Assembly: GCF_029589435.1 (NCBI RefSeq)
Contig: NZ_JARRAG010000002.1
Location: 3,534,001-3,598,000, forward strand
Direction of reading: 5' to 3'
Source of the DNA: Paludisphaera mucosa
GTDB lineage: Bacteria > Planctomycetota > Planctomycetia > Isosphaerales > Isosphaeraceae
Length of the DNA stretch: 64,000 nt
The notes under the pieces are model-generated. The model was not told the origin of the DNA and did no database searches. It saw only the letters and a list, made by a program, of their open reading frames with translations. Of this stretch, positions 8,946 through 17,644 are shown one piece after another. The first letter of the stretch is position 1. Each line of letters opens with the position of its first letter. The translations under genes and the position numbers were made by a program.

Positions 8946-9259
8946 GCGCCTCCCCCCCACCGTCATCCCCCCGGGCGTCGCGACGCGCCACCGCGTCCGA
9001 CGCCCGAAGCCTCCGCCCGGGCCGGCGACGTCGCTGAACGTCCCGGCCCTCGCGCGTTTCTTCGGCCCTCTTCGCCGACGCCGGAATATCCCCACGCCTC
9101 CGCGCGACCCGACCGCGACGCACCGCGGATTCCACTTTTCCACGATGCCGCCGAGGGCGGGCGCCGATACAATCGTTCAGGCGATTGATATTCGAGCGAG
9201 GTCCCGCGCGCCGACGCCGGGAGGTCGCCCGCTCGGCCTTCCAAGGAGTGGACCCGGTC
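8946..9259. other. 314-bp gap between rplI and dnaB
   Basis: It contains the hairpin at 9019-9049 and a TACAAT hexamer (9168-9173) without a convincing -35 partner. dnaB may therefore have its own weak promoter here. No gene was recognised. Confidence 0.4.
9019..9056 (+). terminator. possible terminator between rplI and dnaB
   Basis: The imperfect inverted repeat GGGCCGG/GACGT (9019-9031) with ACGTC/CCGGCCC (9038-9049) has a 6-nt loop and a one-base bulge. It is followed by a GC-rich stretch and then TTTCTT. It may attenuate read-through into dnaB. Confidence 0.35.
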
Positions 9260-10702
9260 ATGGCATCCGTCCCAGGCTACAGCAACGGCGCCGGCACCGG
9301 CAGGGATGGAAGCAACGGCAACGGGTCGTACGGCAAGTCCGACGGCGGCGGCCTGAGCGACCGCCTGCCCCCGCAGAACCTCGACGCCGAGCGGAGCGTC
9401 CTGGGCGGCATCCTGCTGGACAACGACGTCCTCCACGACATCGTCGCGTTCCTGACGCCCGACGACTTCTATCGCGACGCCCACCAGCTCGTCTACCGCG
9501 CCATCCGCGAGATGTACGACGACGGCAAGGCGATCGACGCGGTCACGCTGGGCGACGAGCTGGACCGCCGCGGCCAGCTGCCCCAGGTCGGCGGCGAGGA
9601 CGGCCTCTCGGAGCTGGCCAACAGCGTCCCGCACGCGGCCAACGCCCGCTACCACGCCGAGATCGTCCGCCAGAAGTCGGTCAGCCGCCAGTTGATCCAG
9701 AGCGCGACCGAGATCATCCGCGACGGCTACTCGAACCTGTACACGTCGCAGCAGCTCCTGGAGACGGCCGAACGCAAGGTCTTCGCCATCGCCGAGGAGC
9801 AGATCAAGGGCCAGGTCTACGAGCTGAAGGGCGTCCTCTCCGAGGCGATGGACCGCATCACCAAGCGGACCGAGGAGACGCACGTCGTCACCGGGGTCGG
9901 CACCGGCTTCTACGACCTCGACGACATCACCACGGGCTTCCAGCCCGAGCAGCTCATCATCCTGGCGGCCCGGCCCAGCATGGGCAAGACGGCGCTCGCG
10001 CTGAACATCTGCGCCCACGCGGCGATCCAACTCCGCACGCCGACCCTCATCGTCAGCCTGGAAATGGGCCGGCTCGAGCTGGGCGAGCGGCTCCTGAGCG
10101 CCCATGCGAAGGTCGACTCGAACAAGCTGCGGACCGGCCGGGGGATGGACTACCGCGAGCTGAACAAGCTCGGCAAGGCGTTCGGCGAGATGGAGACGGC
10201 CCCCATCCACATCGACGACACGCCGTCGCGCAACATGCTCCAGATCACGGCCTCGGCCCGGCGGCTGAAGATGCGCCAGGGGCTGGGGATGATCATGATC
10301 GACTACATCCAGCTCATCGATTCCGACGAGTCCCGCGACAGCCGCCAGGAGCAGATCGCCAAGATCAGCCGCCGGCTCAAGATGCTCGCCCGCGAGCTGC
10401 ACGTGCCGGTCGTCGCCCTCTCGCAGCTTAACCGGGCCGTCGAGAACCGCGAGGATCGCCGGCCCCGCATGGCCGACCTTCGCGAGTCGGGCGCCATCGA
10501 GCAGGACGCCGACGTCGTCCTGCTGCTCCACCGCCCCGACTATTACGACGCCAACGACCAGCCCGGCATCGCCGAGGTCATCGTCGCCAAGAACCGCAGC
10601 GGCCGGACCGACACCGCCAAGCTCGTCTTCCTCAAGAACCTCACCCTGTTCGACAACAAGGCGAACATCGAGCAGCCGATCGACGAGGGCCGGCCGTTCT
10701 GA
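9260..10702 (+). CDS. dnaB: replicative DNA helicase DnaB
   Basis: A ring-shaped 5'-3' helicase of the replication fork. The 480 residues begin with a Gly/Asn/Ser-rich stretch of about 35. The N-terminal domain follows (PPQNLDAERSVLGGILLDND), then the RecA-like ATPase with Walker A AARPSMGKTALAL, Walker B-type MIMIDYIQLI, and SQLNRAVENREDRRPRMADL with its conserved Arg residues. The ATG at 9260 is preceded by AAGGAG at 9243. It is the last gene of the rplY operon and is followed by the hairpin at 10741-10770, convergent with the next gene. Confidence 0.97.
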   Translation: MASVPGYSNGAGTGRDGSNGNGSYGKSDGGGLSDRLPPQNLDAERSVLGGILLDNDVLHDIVAFLTPDDFYRDAHQLVYRAIREMYDDGKAIDAVTLGDELDRRGQLPQVGGEDGLSELANSVPHAANARYHAEIVRQKSVSRQLIQSATEIIRDGYSNLYTSQQLLETAERKVFAIAEEQIKGQVYELKGVLSEAMDRITKRTEETHVVTGVGTGFYDLDDITTGFQPEQLIILAARPSMGKTALALNICAHAAIQLRTPTLIVSLEMGRLELGERLLSAHAKVDSNKLRTGRGMDYRELNKLGKAFGEMETAPIHIDDTPSRNMLQITASARRLKMRQGLGMIMIDYIQLIDSDESRDSRQEQIAKISRRLKMLARELHVPVVALSQLNRAVENREDRRPRMADLRESGAIEQDADVVLLLHRPDYYDANDQPGIAEVIVAKNRSGRTDTAKLVFLKNLTLFDNKANIEQPIDEGRPF

Positions 10703-10740
10703 ACCGGCCGTGGCGATGCCTGCGATTGGGCCGCTGAACG

Positions 10741-10770
10741 ACGGCCTTCCCCGCGAGGGGGGAAGGCCGT
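10741..10770. terminator. 12-bp-stem hairpin between convergent genes (REP-like)
   Basis: A perfect inverted repeat, ACGGCCTTCCCC (10741-10752) / GGGGAAGGCCGT (10759-10770), has a 6-nt loop and no T-tract. It lies between dnaB and the convergent gene ending at 10810, so it can serve both strands. The arm resembles the palindromic repeats at 21849-22018. Confidence 0.5.
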
Positions 10771-10809
10771 ACGAGCGGCAACTCCTCGAACCCTCCGAGC
10801 GCTCCAGGC

Positions 10810-12516
10810 TCACTTCCGGGCCGGCTCCTCGGCCTTCTTCGGCTTCGGGGGCGGCCAGGGGTCGGTCGGCTCGTACCAGGCCGGCCGGGGCGGGGGCGTC
10901 AGGATAAGATACGGGCCCAGGGCCTGCCGCACCCGCGCCGGGTCCGTCGGCCGGCCCTTCGCGGGGAGGTCGAGCAGCTCGGCCGCGTCATAGGCGTCGG
11001 GGAGCAGCGGGGCGTCGACCCTCCCGAACGCGGCGTGGACGGCGTCGAGGCCGATCCCCATCGACTTCGCAGCCTTCTCCGCCAGGTCGAACCGCCGCAA
11101 GTGCCCGCGCTGGTGCTCGGCCTGCTCCAGCATCATCGCGCCCGCCCGCATCCGCTGGAGTTCGGGGATCGGGAACCGCCGGGCCTCCGACGGCGCCATC
11201 GCCGGCGCGCTGTTGATCCAGAGGTCCTCCACCCGGGGACGGTTCAGCGCCACCAGCACGGCCGCGAACGCCAGCACGCCCAGCGAAGCGCCGCGCGTGA
11301 GCCCAGCCGGCGGGAGCATCGGCAGCCGGCGCGACTCCGGGGTCCTCGGCCCCGACCACCAGCCGACGACGAACAGCACCGCCCCGACCTGGGGGGCGAC
11401 GTGGTACCAGGGGACGATCATGTCCACGTTGATCGTGCGCAGGTACTTGTAATCGAGATAGCCCCGCACGGTCCACTCGACGAGGTAGCTCCCGCCCAGG
11501 AACGCCGCGCCGGCGATCTCGATGGGATTGAACGCCCCGAGCCCTCCCTGACGGAGCCGGCCCAGGGCCCAGGCGGCGAACAGGCCCAGGGTGAGCACGG
11601 TCCCCTGCCCCGCGGTCGTCTCGGCGGCCAGCCCCAGGTTGCCGAGGACGAGGCTCTCGGGGATAGCCTGCATCGTGTGAAAAAAGCCCTCGACGGGCTG
11701 CGCGGCCTCGGCGGCGGTCCGGCCGTGGAAGCTCACGCGGCTGTCGACCTTGCCCGCTCCCAGAATCAGCGAGAGCCCCACCGCGAAGACCGTCGCCGCG
11801 ATCGGGACCGCCGCGGCCCGCCGGCACGACCTCCGGCCGTCGAGCCACAGGTAGAGCGCCGCCGAGGGCCCCGCCAGGTGGCCGATCGTCCAGAACCAGC
11901 CGGCGCAGGCGGTCGACGCCGCGCACAGGGCCAGCGCCGGCCGAGCTTGCGAGCGTCGCCAGCTCTGCGCGTACCAGAGCGCCGCGAGGGCCGCGAACGA
12001 CGCCCAGAGGGGCTGGCCGGCCGCATACCAGGTCGCCGGCGCGAGCATCAGCGACGTCGTCCCCGTCGCCACGGCCGCGGCGGCGCCGACGTCCTCGCGG
12101 CCGGTCTCGCGTGCGGTCAGCCGCCCCATCAGCATCATCGTCGCCGCCAGAATCGCGTACGAGGCCACCGCCAGCACGTCCGGCACCCGCTCCAGACTCC
12201 CGGCGCACGCGGCCAGGAACCACGTCAGCACCCGCCACGCGGGCACGATGTGCGTGTTGTGGGGCGAGAACAGGTTGCCGACCGTCCGCGAGAAGTCGCG
12301 CGAGGCCGAGACGAACGCGAAGTCGTCGCTGTAGACGCGGTAGATCCGCACAGGGTCGCGGGGGATGTGCCCGTTCGCGAACGGCGCGACCGGGTTGAAG
12401 AACAGGACCCAGGGCGCCGTCAGGATCGCCAGCACCAGCGCCGCGCGGCCCCAGCGTCCCAGCGGCCCCCGCAGCCACGACCCGATTCGCGCGATCATTC
12501 CCGCCTGCTTCGCCAT
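10810..12516 (-). CDS. polytopic membrane protein, GT-C glycosyltransferase-like, unknown function
   Basis: A 568-residue protein with about ten hydrophobic helices between residues 25 and 420, then a soluble C-terminal region with a Pro/Lys-rich tail (PPPKPKKAEEPARK). The first loop after TM1 carries acidic residues (RIYRVYSDDFAFVSASRDF), a place where GT-C lipid-linked-sugar transferases keep catalytic Asp/Glu. That resemblance is the only functional hint. The ATG at 12516 is preceded on the minus strand by a TAATAT hexamer without a clear -35. It stands alone between dnaB and a small plus-strand gene. Another orphan protein of similar build is at 57504. Confidence 0.75.
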   Translation of the reverse strand: MAKQAGMIARIGSWLRGPLGRWGRAALVLAILTAPWVLFFNPVAPFANGHIPRDPVRIYRVYSDDFAFVSASRDFSRTVGNLFSPHNTHIVPAWRVLTWFLAACAGSLERVPDVLAVASYAILAATMMLMGRLTARETGREDVGAAAAVATGTTSLMLAPATWYAAGQPLWASFAALAALWYAQSWRRSQARPALALCAASTACAGWFWTIGHLAGPSAALYLWLDGRRSCRRAAAVPIAATVFAVGLSLILGAGKVDSRVSFHGRTAAEAAQPVEGFFHTMQAIPESLVLGNLGLAAETTAGQGTVLTLGLFAAWALGRLRQGGLGAFNPIEIAGAAFLGGSYLVEWTVRGYLDYKYLRTINVDMIVPWYHVAPQVGAVLFVVGWWSGPRTPESRRLPMLPPAGLTRGASLGVLAFAAVLVALNRPRVEDLWINSAPAMAPSEARRFPIPELQRMRAGAMMLEQAEHQRGHLRRFDLAEKAAKSMGIGLDAVHAAFGRVDAPLLPDAYDAAELLDLPAKGRPTDPARVRQALGPYLILTPPPRPAWYEPTDPWPPPKPKKAEEPARK

Positions 12517-12806
12517 CGCCGCCGCTCCGTCACCCGGTTGGACCGCGTTTCATATTACCGTACATTCGCGGGTCCCACGCCTCCCGTCCGGCGGCGCGCG
12601 AACCGACGCGTCGTCGTGGGCGTCGAATGAGAAGGCGAATCGCGTAATCGACCGGGGCGACCGCTCGGCCGAGGCGGCGTGCGCCGCCACGCGTCTCTAC
12701 GTCGGCGACCTCGATCCCAATCCGGCCCGGTGCGAATGCCGGGTCGACGGCGCGACCTAGTAGAAGCGGACTTCGGATCCTCCTCTCTCGAAGAAACGAG
12801 GGGTGC

Positions 12807-13073
12807 ATGTCGCCGGAGCTTGAGACACTGGACCAGTTGCTTGGGGGGGAGCTGCCCTTGGTCGTCGTCCGCGGGTTCTTCGACGAAGGCGAGCGGTTCG
12901 AGAAGGCGATGGCCGCGATGCTATGCGTTGGAGAGATACGCCTGCTCATCGAGGGTGGCGAAATTCCCCATCGGCGTTGGGCGGAGCTGCTGGCCGCCGC
13001 ACGCGATCAGAAATGCCCGGCAGGCGTTTGGATCGACATCACCGACGCAGGCATTCAAAGGATCGGAGGTTGA
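12807..13073 (+). CDS. small hypothetical protein
   Basis: An 88-residue soluble protein with no recognised family. It is rich in Leu, Glu and Ala with few basic residues, and has no signal peptide or membrane segment. The sequence ends IDITDAGIQRIGG. The ATG at 12807 follows GAGGGG about 6 nt upstream. Its codon use is somewhat less GC-biased than its neighbours. It could be a real small gene or chance; the ribosome-binding site and compact fold-like composition favour real. Confidence 0.5.
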   Translation: MSPELETLDQLLGGELPLVVVRGFFDEGERFEKAMAAMLCVGEIRLLIEGGEIPHRRWAELLAAARDQKCPAGVWIDITDAGIQRIGG

Positions 13074-13380
13074 ATCCCTAGGTCTTCCGACGCATTCGCG
13101 TCGCCTTGCCCCGGGTGTCGAGAGATTCCGCCCCCAAACTGGATCGTCGATGCGAATCCAGTCCCACCGACTTCGACACGGCTTCGCAAGACCGGCCGTC
13201 ATCTTCCACCGTCGAGTCGACGACCATGCCTCTAACCGGTTGAAACGTCTCGATCGCCGACTCGGATTACGCCAAGGTGACTTTCGCCCGCGTTTCGGCT
13301 TGGATTCTCGGGCCGGGGCGGGCACAATCGGGAGCCGTTGCGACCGATCGTTCCGCCCTTTATGCGAGAGACCGAGGACC
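13074..13380. other. 307-bp intergenic region
   Basis: Nothing coding was recognised. Near its 3' end, TTGGAT (13300-13305), 17 nt, and CACAAT (13323-13328) form a weak promoter candidate for the gene starting at 13381. Confidence 0.35.
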
Positions 13381-13713
13381 GTGGCCGACCCCATCACGTA
13401 CGACGACTTCGCCAAGATCGAACTCCGGGTGGCCAAGGTGCTGGAGGCTCGGCCTCATCCCAACGCCGACAAGCTGTTGCTGCTCCAGGTCGACGTCGGC
13501 GGCGAGACGAAGCAGATCGTGGCGGGCGTCCGCCAGCACTACACGCCCGAGCAGCTCGTCGGCAAGAACATCGTGGTCGTGAACAACCTCGCGCCCGCGA
13601 TGCTCCGCGGCGAGACGTCCAACGGCATGTTGCTGGCCGCCACCTCGGGCGAGAAGGTGATCCTGCTCACCGTCGACGACCCCGACTGCATCGCCGGGGC
13701 CAAGATCAAGTAA
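13381..13713 (+). CDS. tRNA-binding OB-fold protein (MetG C-terminal-domain-like)
   Basis: A 110-residue stand-alone tRNA-binding domain of the Trbp111/MetRS beta type. Motifs are FAKIELRVAKVLEARPHPNADKLL cut at about residues 9-32, then VGGETKQIVAGVRQHY and the terminal ETSNGMLLAA. Such domains bind tRNA structure in trans, often for methionyl-tRNA synthetase. The start is GTG at 13381, just after a GAGGA. It lies 19 bp upstream of the DNA methyltransferase, so co-transcription is likely though functionally unexplained. NCBI-type annotation would probably call it methionine-tRNA ligase subunit beta. Confidence 0.85.
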   Translation: MADPITYDDFAKIELRVAKVLEARPHPNADKLLLLQVDVGGETKQIVAGVRQHYTPEQLVGKNIVVVNNLAPAMLRGETSNGMLLAATSGEKVILLTVDDPDCIAGAKIK

Positions 13714-13732
13714 TCCGCCCGAGCGAGGCCTT

Positions 13733-15343
13733 TTGCGCTTGGGTAAAGACCTCGGCGACTTCCAGACGCCCCCGGAACTCGCCGCCGCCCTGGTCCGCAG
13801 GCTCGGCCCGATCGGCGGGCGCTGGCCCCGCGTCCTCGAACCCACGAGCGGGCGCGGGGGCTTCCTCCGGGCCATCCTCGACTCGCCGAGCCCGCCGCGC
13901 GAGGCGATCGGCGTCGAGCTGCAATCGGCCTATTGCGACGAGGCGCGGGCCGGCCTCGGCGACCGCGCGACGATCCTCCACGCCGACGTCTTCCAGCTCG
14001 ACCTGGGCGTCGACCTGCCCTGGAAGGGCGACGGGCCGATCCTGGTCGTCGGCAATCCTCCGTGGGTCACGAACGCCGAGCTGGGCAGGCTGGAGAGCGG
14101 CAACCTGCCGCCCAAGCGCAACCTCAAGAAGCTCGGCGGCCTGGCCGCGCGCACCGGCGCGGCCAACTTCGACCTCGGCGAGGCCGTCTGGCTCAAGCTG
14201 ATCGCCGACCTCGACGGCCGGGCGGCGACGATCGCGATGCTCTGCAAGACCTCGGTCGCGCGGGCCATCCTTCAGCACCTCGCGAAAGTGCGTACGGCGT
14301 TCACAGCCGACATGGTCGAGATCGACGCCCGCCGCTGGTTCGGCGCGGCCGTCGGCGCGTGTTTCCTCACGATCGCCCTGGGGACCACGGCGGGAACGGG
14401 CCGCGTCGACGTCTACTCCAATCCCGATGCGACCACCCCCACGCGTTCGATGGGCGCGATCCGTGGCCTCTTCGCCGACGATTTCGAGACGGCCCTGGCC
14501 TTCGAGTTCGCCCTCGGCGCGAGCCCCCTGCACTGGCGGCAGGGCGTGAAGCACGACGCCGCCGCCGTCATGGAGCTGATCGCCGACGGCCCCGGCGAGC
14601 CGCTGTGCAACGGCCTGGGAGAGGTCGTGGACGTCGAGCCCGAATACGTCTATCCCCTGCTGAAGGGGGCCGACCTGAGGAAGCCGGCCGGCGATCGGCC
14701 GCGGCGGGCCCTGATCGTCTGCCAGGAGAAGCTCGGCGACGACACGCGGACGCTGGCGACGACCGCGCCGAGGCTCTGGGCCTACCTGGACGGGCACCGC
14801 GACCGCTTCGAACGCCGACGGTCGTCGATCTACGAGGGCCGGCCGCCGTTCGCCCTCTTCGGAGTCGGCCCGTACACGTTCGCCCCGTACAAGGCGGTCG
14901 TGGCGGGCGTGCACCGACCCCCGCGGTTCCGGGCGGTCGGGCCGGTCGCCGGCCGGCCGACGGTGCTGGACGACACCTGCTACCTGATCCCCTGCCGCTC
15001 GGCCGCCGAGGCCGCCCTGATCGCGGCGATCGGCGACGACCCGATCACGCTCGGGCTGCTCCGCGCCTTCGCGCCGGCCGACGCCAAGCGGCCCGTGACC
15101 AAGGGCCTGCTCCAGGCGATCGATCTGGCCGTCGTGCTGGCGCGGGCCGATCGCCGGGCGCTCGTCGCGCGGGCCGTCGTGGCGCTTCGGGACGACCTGG
15201 GCGTCGCGGATGCCGATCCGACCGCCGCGATCGAAACGGCCGTCGAGCCGCTCGCCCTGTTGCTTTCGGGCGAACGCGTCCCGACACTGGGTCCAGATGC
15301 GACGTCGCCCGAGAGCCGCCCCCGAGCCGCCGAGGAGTCGTGA
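13733..15343 (+). CDS. class I N6-adenine-type DNA methyltransferase, no visible restriction partner
   Basis: A 536-residue SAM-dependent methyltransferase. SAM-binding motif I is VLEPTSGRGGFL (about residues 34-45), an acidic motif follows (GVELQS) and the catalytic motif IV is NPPW (about residue 107), diagnostic for amino-methylating DNA enzymes of the TaqI-like group. The C-terminal half (about 230-480) would be the target-recognition domain. The start is TTG at 13733 or 13739. The stop overlaps the next gene by one base. No endonuclease is adjacent, so it is either an orphan regulatory methylase or a BREX/type IIG-like remnant. Target specificity cannot be read. Confidence 0.8.
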   Translation: MRLGKDLGDFQTPPELAAALVRRLGPIGGRWPRVLEPTSGRGGFLRAILDSPSPPREAIGVELQSAYCDEARAGLGDRATILHADVFQLDLGVDLPWKGDGPILVVGNPPWVTNAELGRLESGNLPPKRNLKKLGGLAARTGAANFDLGEAVWLKLIADLDGRAATIAMLCKTSVARAILQHLAKVRTAFTADMVEIDARRWFGAAVGACFLTIALGTTAGTGRVDVYSNPDATTPTRSMGAIRGLFADDFETALAFEFALGASPLHWRQGVKHDAAAVMELIADGPGEPLCNGLGEVVDVEPEYVYPLLKGADLRKPAGDRPRRALIVCQEKLGDDTRTLATTAPRLWAYLDGHRDRFERRRSSIYEGRPPFALFGVGPYTFAPYKAVVAGVHRPPRFRAVGPVAGRPTVLDDTCYLIPCRSAAEAALIAAIGDDPITLGLLRAFAPADAKRPVTKGLLQAIDLAVVLARADRRALVARAVVALRDDLGVADADPTAAIETAVEPLALLLSGERVPTLGPDATSPESRPRAAEES

Positions 15344-16098
15344 TGGCCTTCGCCACGATCCAGTACTTCAGCCGTTCCCTGTCGAAGGCGTCGGCCTTCA
15401 ACGTCATCTTCCCCGACGACCCGGCGATCCCCCGCCCCTGGTCGACCTTCTACCTGCTCCACGGCCTGTCCGACGACCACACCATCTGGGCCCGCCGCAC
15501 GAGCATCGAACGCTACGTCCAGGACATGCCCCTGGTCGTCGTGATGCCCGACGGCGGCCGCGGCTGGTACACCAACGCCGCCGAGGGCTACGCCCACGAG
15601 GACGACCTGATCCGGGACGTCGTGGGCCTCGTCGACCGCACCTTCCCCGTCAAGGCCGAGCGCGAGGGGCGCGCCATCGGCGGGCTCTCGATGGGGGGCT
15701 ACGGCGCGGTCAAGCTCGGGCTCAAGCACCACGAGACGTTCTGCAGCGTCAACTCGCACTCGGGCGCGATCGCCTTCCTGCGATCCGATCCCGCCGAGAA
15801 CCGCAAGCTGAGCCCGGAGTTCGAGCGGATCTTCGGCAAGGAGCCGAAGGGGGGCCCGGAAGACCCCTTCGCGATCGTCGAGCGGATCGACCACGGCCGG
15901 ATCCCGGCGATGCGGATCGACTGCGGGACCGACGACTTCCTGATCCAGCACAACCGCGACTTCCACAAGTTCCTGGAAGACCGCCGCATCGCCCACGAGT
16001 ACCAGGAATTCCCCGGCGACCACAACTGGGCCTACTGGGATCAGCACGTCCAGGAGGCCGTCGCCTTCCACGCCCGGAACCTGAAGCTCAAGCCCTGA
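15343..16098 (+). CDS. alpha/beta-hydrolase esterase (esterase D / S-formylglutathione hydrolase-like)
   Basis: A 251-residue cytosolic hydrolase of the putative-esterase family. Motifs are the oxyanion segment YLLHGLSDDHTIW, the nucleophile elbow GLSMGG (Ser116), an acid residue probably in RIDCGTDDFL, and the catalytic His in FPGDHNW. The family hydrolyses short-chain esters or S-formylglutathione. The substrate here is unknown. Its ATG overlaps the methyltransferase stop by one base, with GAGGAG upstream. Its 3' end overlaps the convergent ligase gene by 11 bp. Confidence 0.88.
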   Translation: MAFATIQYFSRSLSKASAFNVIFPDDPAIPRPWSTFYLLHGLSDDHTIWARRTSIERYVQDMPLVVVMPDGGRGWYTNAAEGYAHEDDLIRDVVGLVDRTFPVKAEREGRAIGGLSMGGYGAVKLGLKHHETFCSVNSHSGAIAFLRSDPAENRKLSPEFERIFGKEPKGGPEDPFAIVERIDHGRIPAMRIDCGTDDFLIQHNRDFHKFLEDRRIAHEYQEFPGDHNWAYWDQHVQEAVAFHARNLKLKP

Positions 16099-17233
16099 CC
16101 TCGGAGCCGGCCTCGGCCGAGGCCGGCTCGCCGGCCAGGAAACGGGCGACGTCGACGAGCTGACCGGTCTTTTCGAAGACCGAGCGTTGTTGGGTCGCGC
16201 CGTCGGGACGCTCGGCCATCGCCCGGGCGTGGGCCAGCCAGCGGGTGCAGCCCAACTTCTCGGCCGTGGGGCTCAGGGTCTCGGTCATGCGGCGGATCGC
16301 GTCGCGGGCCACCTCGTCGCGGCCCGACTCGGGGTCGACGAGGACCGCGTCGAGGCCGTGCCGGGCGGCGCGCCAGCGGTTCTGGCGGATCATCAGGCGG
16401 CCGAACTCGCTCAGCTCGACGAGTTCCGAGCCGGCGTCCTGGGCCAGGTGGTGGATCAGGCACTGGATCAGCGCGGTCAGCCCCTGGACCGAGGCCAGGT
16501 CGGTCGGCATGTCGCAGATGCGGACCTCGACGGTCCCGTGGCGGTCGCTCGGGCGGACGTCCCACCACAGCTCCTTCGTCGTCTTGATCGAGCCGACCTC
16601 CGCCAGCCGCTCGGCCAGGCGGACGAACGAATCCCAGTCGCGGAGGAAGGGCGGCTGGCCGCCCGTCGGCGCGGTGCCCATCACGTCGAGCCGATACGAC
16701 CTCAGCCCGGTGTCGCGGCCGCACCAGTAAGGGCTGTTGGCCGAGAGGGCCAGGAGCGTCGGCAGGTAGTGCGCGACCCGCGTGCAGGCCCGCGCCGCGG
16801 TGTCGCCGTCGGGGACGCCGACGTGGACGTGCAGGCCGAAGGTCAACTGGCGGCGGATCGTGTCCTGAATGTCGTCGATGAGCTGGTGGTAGCGCGGGCT
16901 CTCCGAGATCTGCTGCTCGGTCCAGTGGCTGAACGGGTGCGAGCCGCCCCACGCCACCCGCGCCCCGAAGCGGCGGGCGCGTTCCTCGACCAGCGTCAGC
17001 TTACCCGCCAGGTCGCGGCCGACCTCGTCGACGTCATGGCAGATCGCGGTGTTGATCTCGACGCAGCACTGGTACAGCTCGGGTTTCACCGACTCCGACA
17101 GCTCGGCCGGGATCGTCTCGATGATCTCATCGCCGACCGGGGCCAGCTCGAGCGTCGCGGCGTCGATGATCTGCAGTTCAAGCTCCACGCCCAGCGTCGG
17201 ATGGGAGCTGCCGCGAAAGGGTTCGACCGGCAT
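16088..17233 (-). CDS. GCS2-family carboxylate-amine ligase (glutamate-cysteine ligase-like, YbdK type)
   Basis: A 381-residue ATP-dependent ligase of the GCS2 superfamily. Motifs are TLGVELELQIID near the N-terminus (the metal/substrate Glu residues), EINTAICHDVDEV, GGSHPFSHW, FGLHVHVGVPD and TVEVRICDMPTD. The family includes weak gamma-glutamylcysteine synthetases and uncharacterised carboxylate-amine ligases, so glutathione synthesis should not be assumed. The ATG at 17233 follows a GAGGA 8 nt upstream on the minus strand. The last 50 residues are non-conserved. A quasi-palindrome lies in its upstream region (17263-17286). Confidence 0.88.
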   Translation of the reverse strand: MPVEPFRGSSHPTLGVELELQIIDAATLELAPVGDEIIETIPAELSESVKPELYQCCVEINTAICHDVDEVGRDLAGKLTLVEERARRFGARVAWGGSHPFSHWTEQQISESPRYHQLIDDIQDTIRRQLTFGLHVHVGVPDGDTAARACTRVAHYLPTLLALSANSPYWCGRDTGLRSYRLDVMGTAPTGGQPPFLRDWDSFVRLAERLAEVGSIKTTKELWWDVRPSDRHGTVEVRICDMPTDLASVQGLTALIQCLIHHLAQDAGSELVELSEFGRLMIRQNRWRAARHGLDAVLVDPESGRDEVARDAIRRMTETLSPTAEKLGCTRWLAHARAMAERPDGATQQRSVFEKTGQLVDVARFLAGEPASAEAGSEVRA

Positions 17234-17644
17234 CGGGGCGTCCTCGCGAGATGGTGTTCATCGCCCCCGGACCGCGGACCGGGGGCCGTTCGGACCAACC
17301 GTAGCACTTCCCATGCCGGTCAGGCCTCGTGGCGGGCGTCCCCAGCCCGGGCTCGGCGTTGCCCTTCGGAAACACGCCGCGACGTTCTCGTCGATTCGGC
17401 GTCGCGGAGAGTTGCAAAACTCACCGGCGTCTTAAATTATGTCGGGAGGACCGGTGCGGACGCTCCGCGGCGGGCGATCTTGACGATCCGGCCGGGCTCC
17501 CGCAATCCGAGCCATCCGAACAGGTGTGCTCAAAATTTCATCGAGGACATCTGGATAGTTCGCCGACGATTGGCAAAATGAAGTGCGAGCGAGAGGGTTT
17601 CACCCCGACCCTGTGGAACGACAGGGGGCTTGGAGGCCCGGAAC
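17234..17644. other. 411-bp divergent intergenic region
   Basis: It lies between the GCS2-type gene (minus) and recN (plus). It holds a 24-bp quasi-palindrome at 17263-17286 and an AT-richer stretch around 17412-17440 with TTGCAA and a loose -10-like sequence. No convincing LexA-type box was recognised in front of recN, and no gene. Confidence 0.4.

Noticed and set aside
8963-10813. 616-codon minus-strand frame over dnaB
   Set aside because: DnaB on the plus strand has all helicase motifs; the antisense product is Leu/Val/Asp-rich nonsense.
13381-16098. A complete restriction-modification or defence island around the methyltransferase
   Set aside because: Only a tRNA-binding protein and an esterase flank it; no nuclease, helicase or recombinase was recognised.
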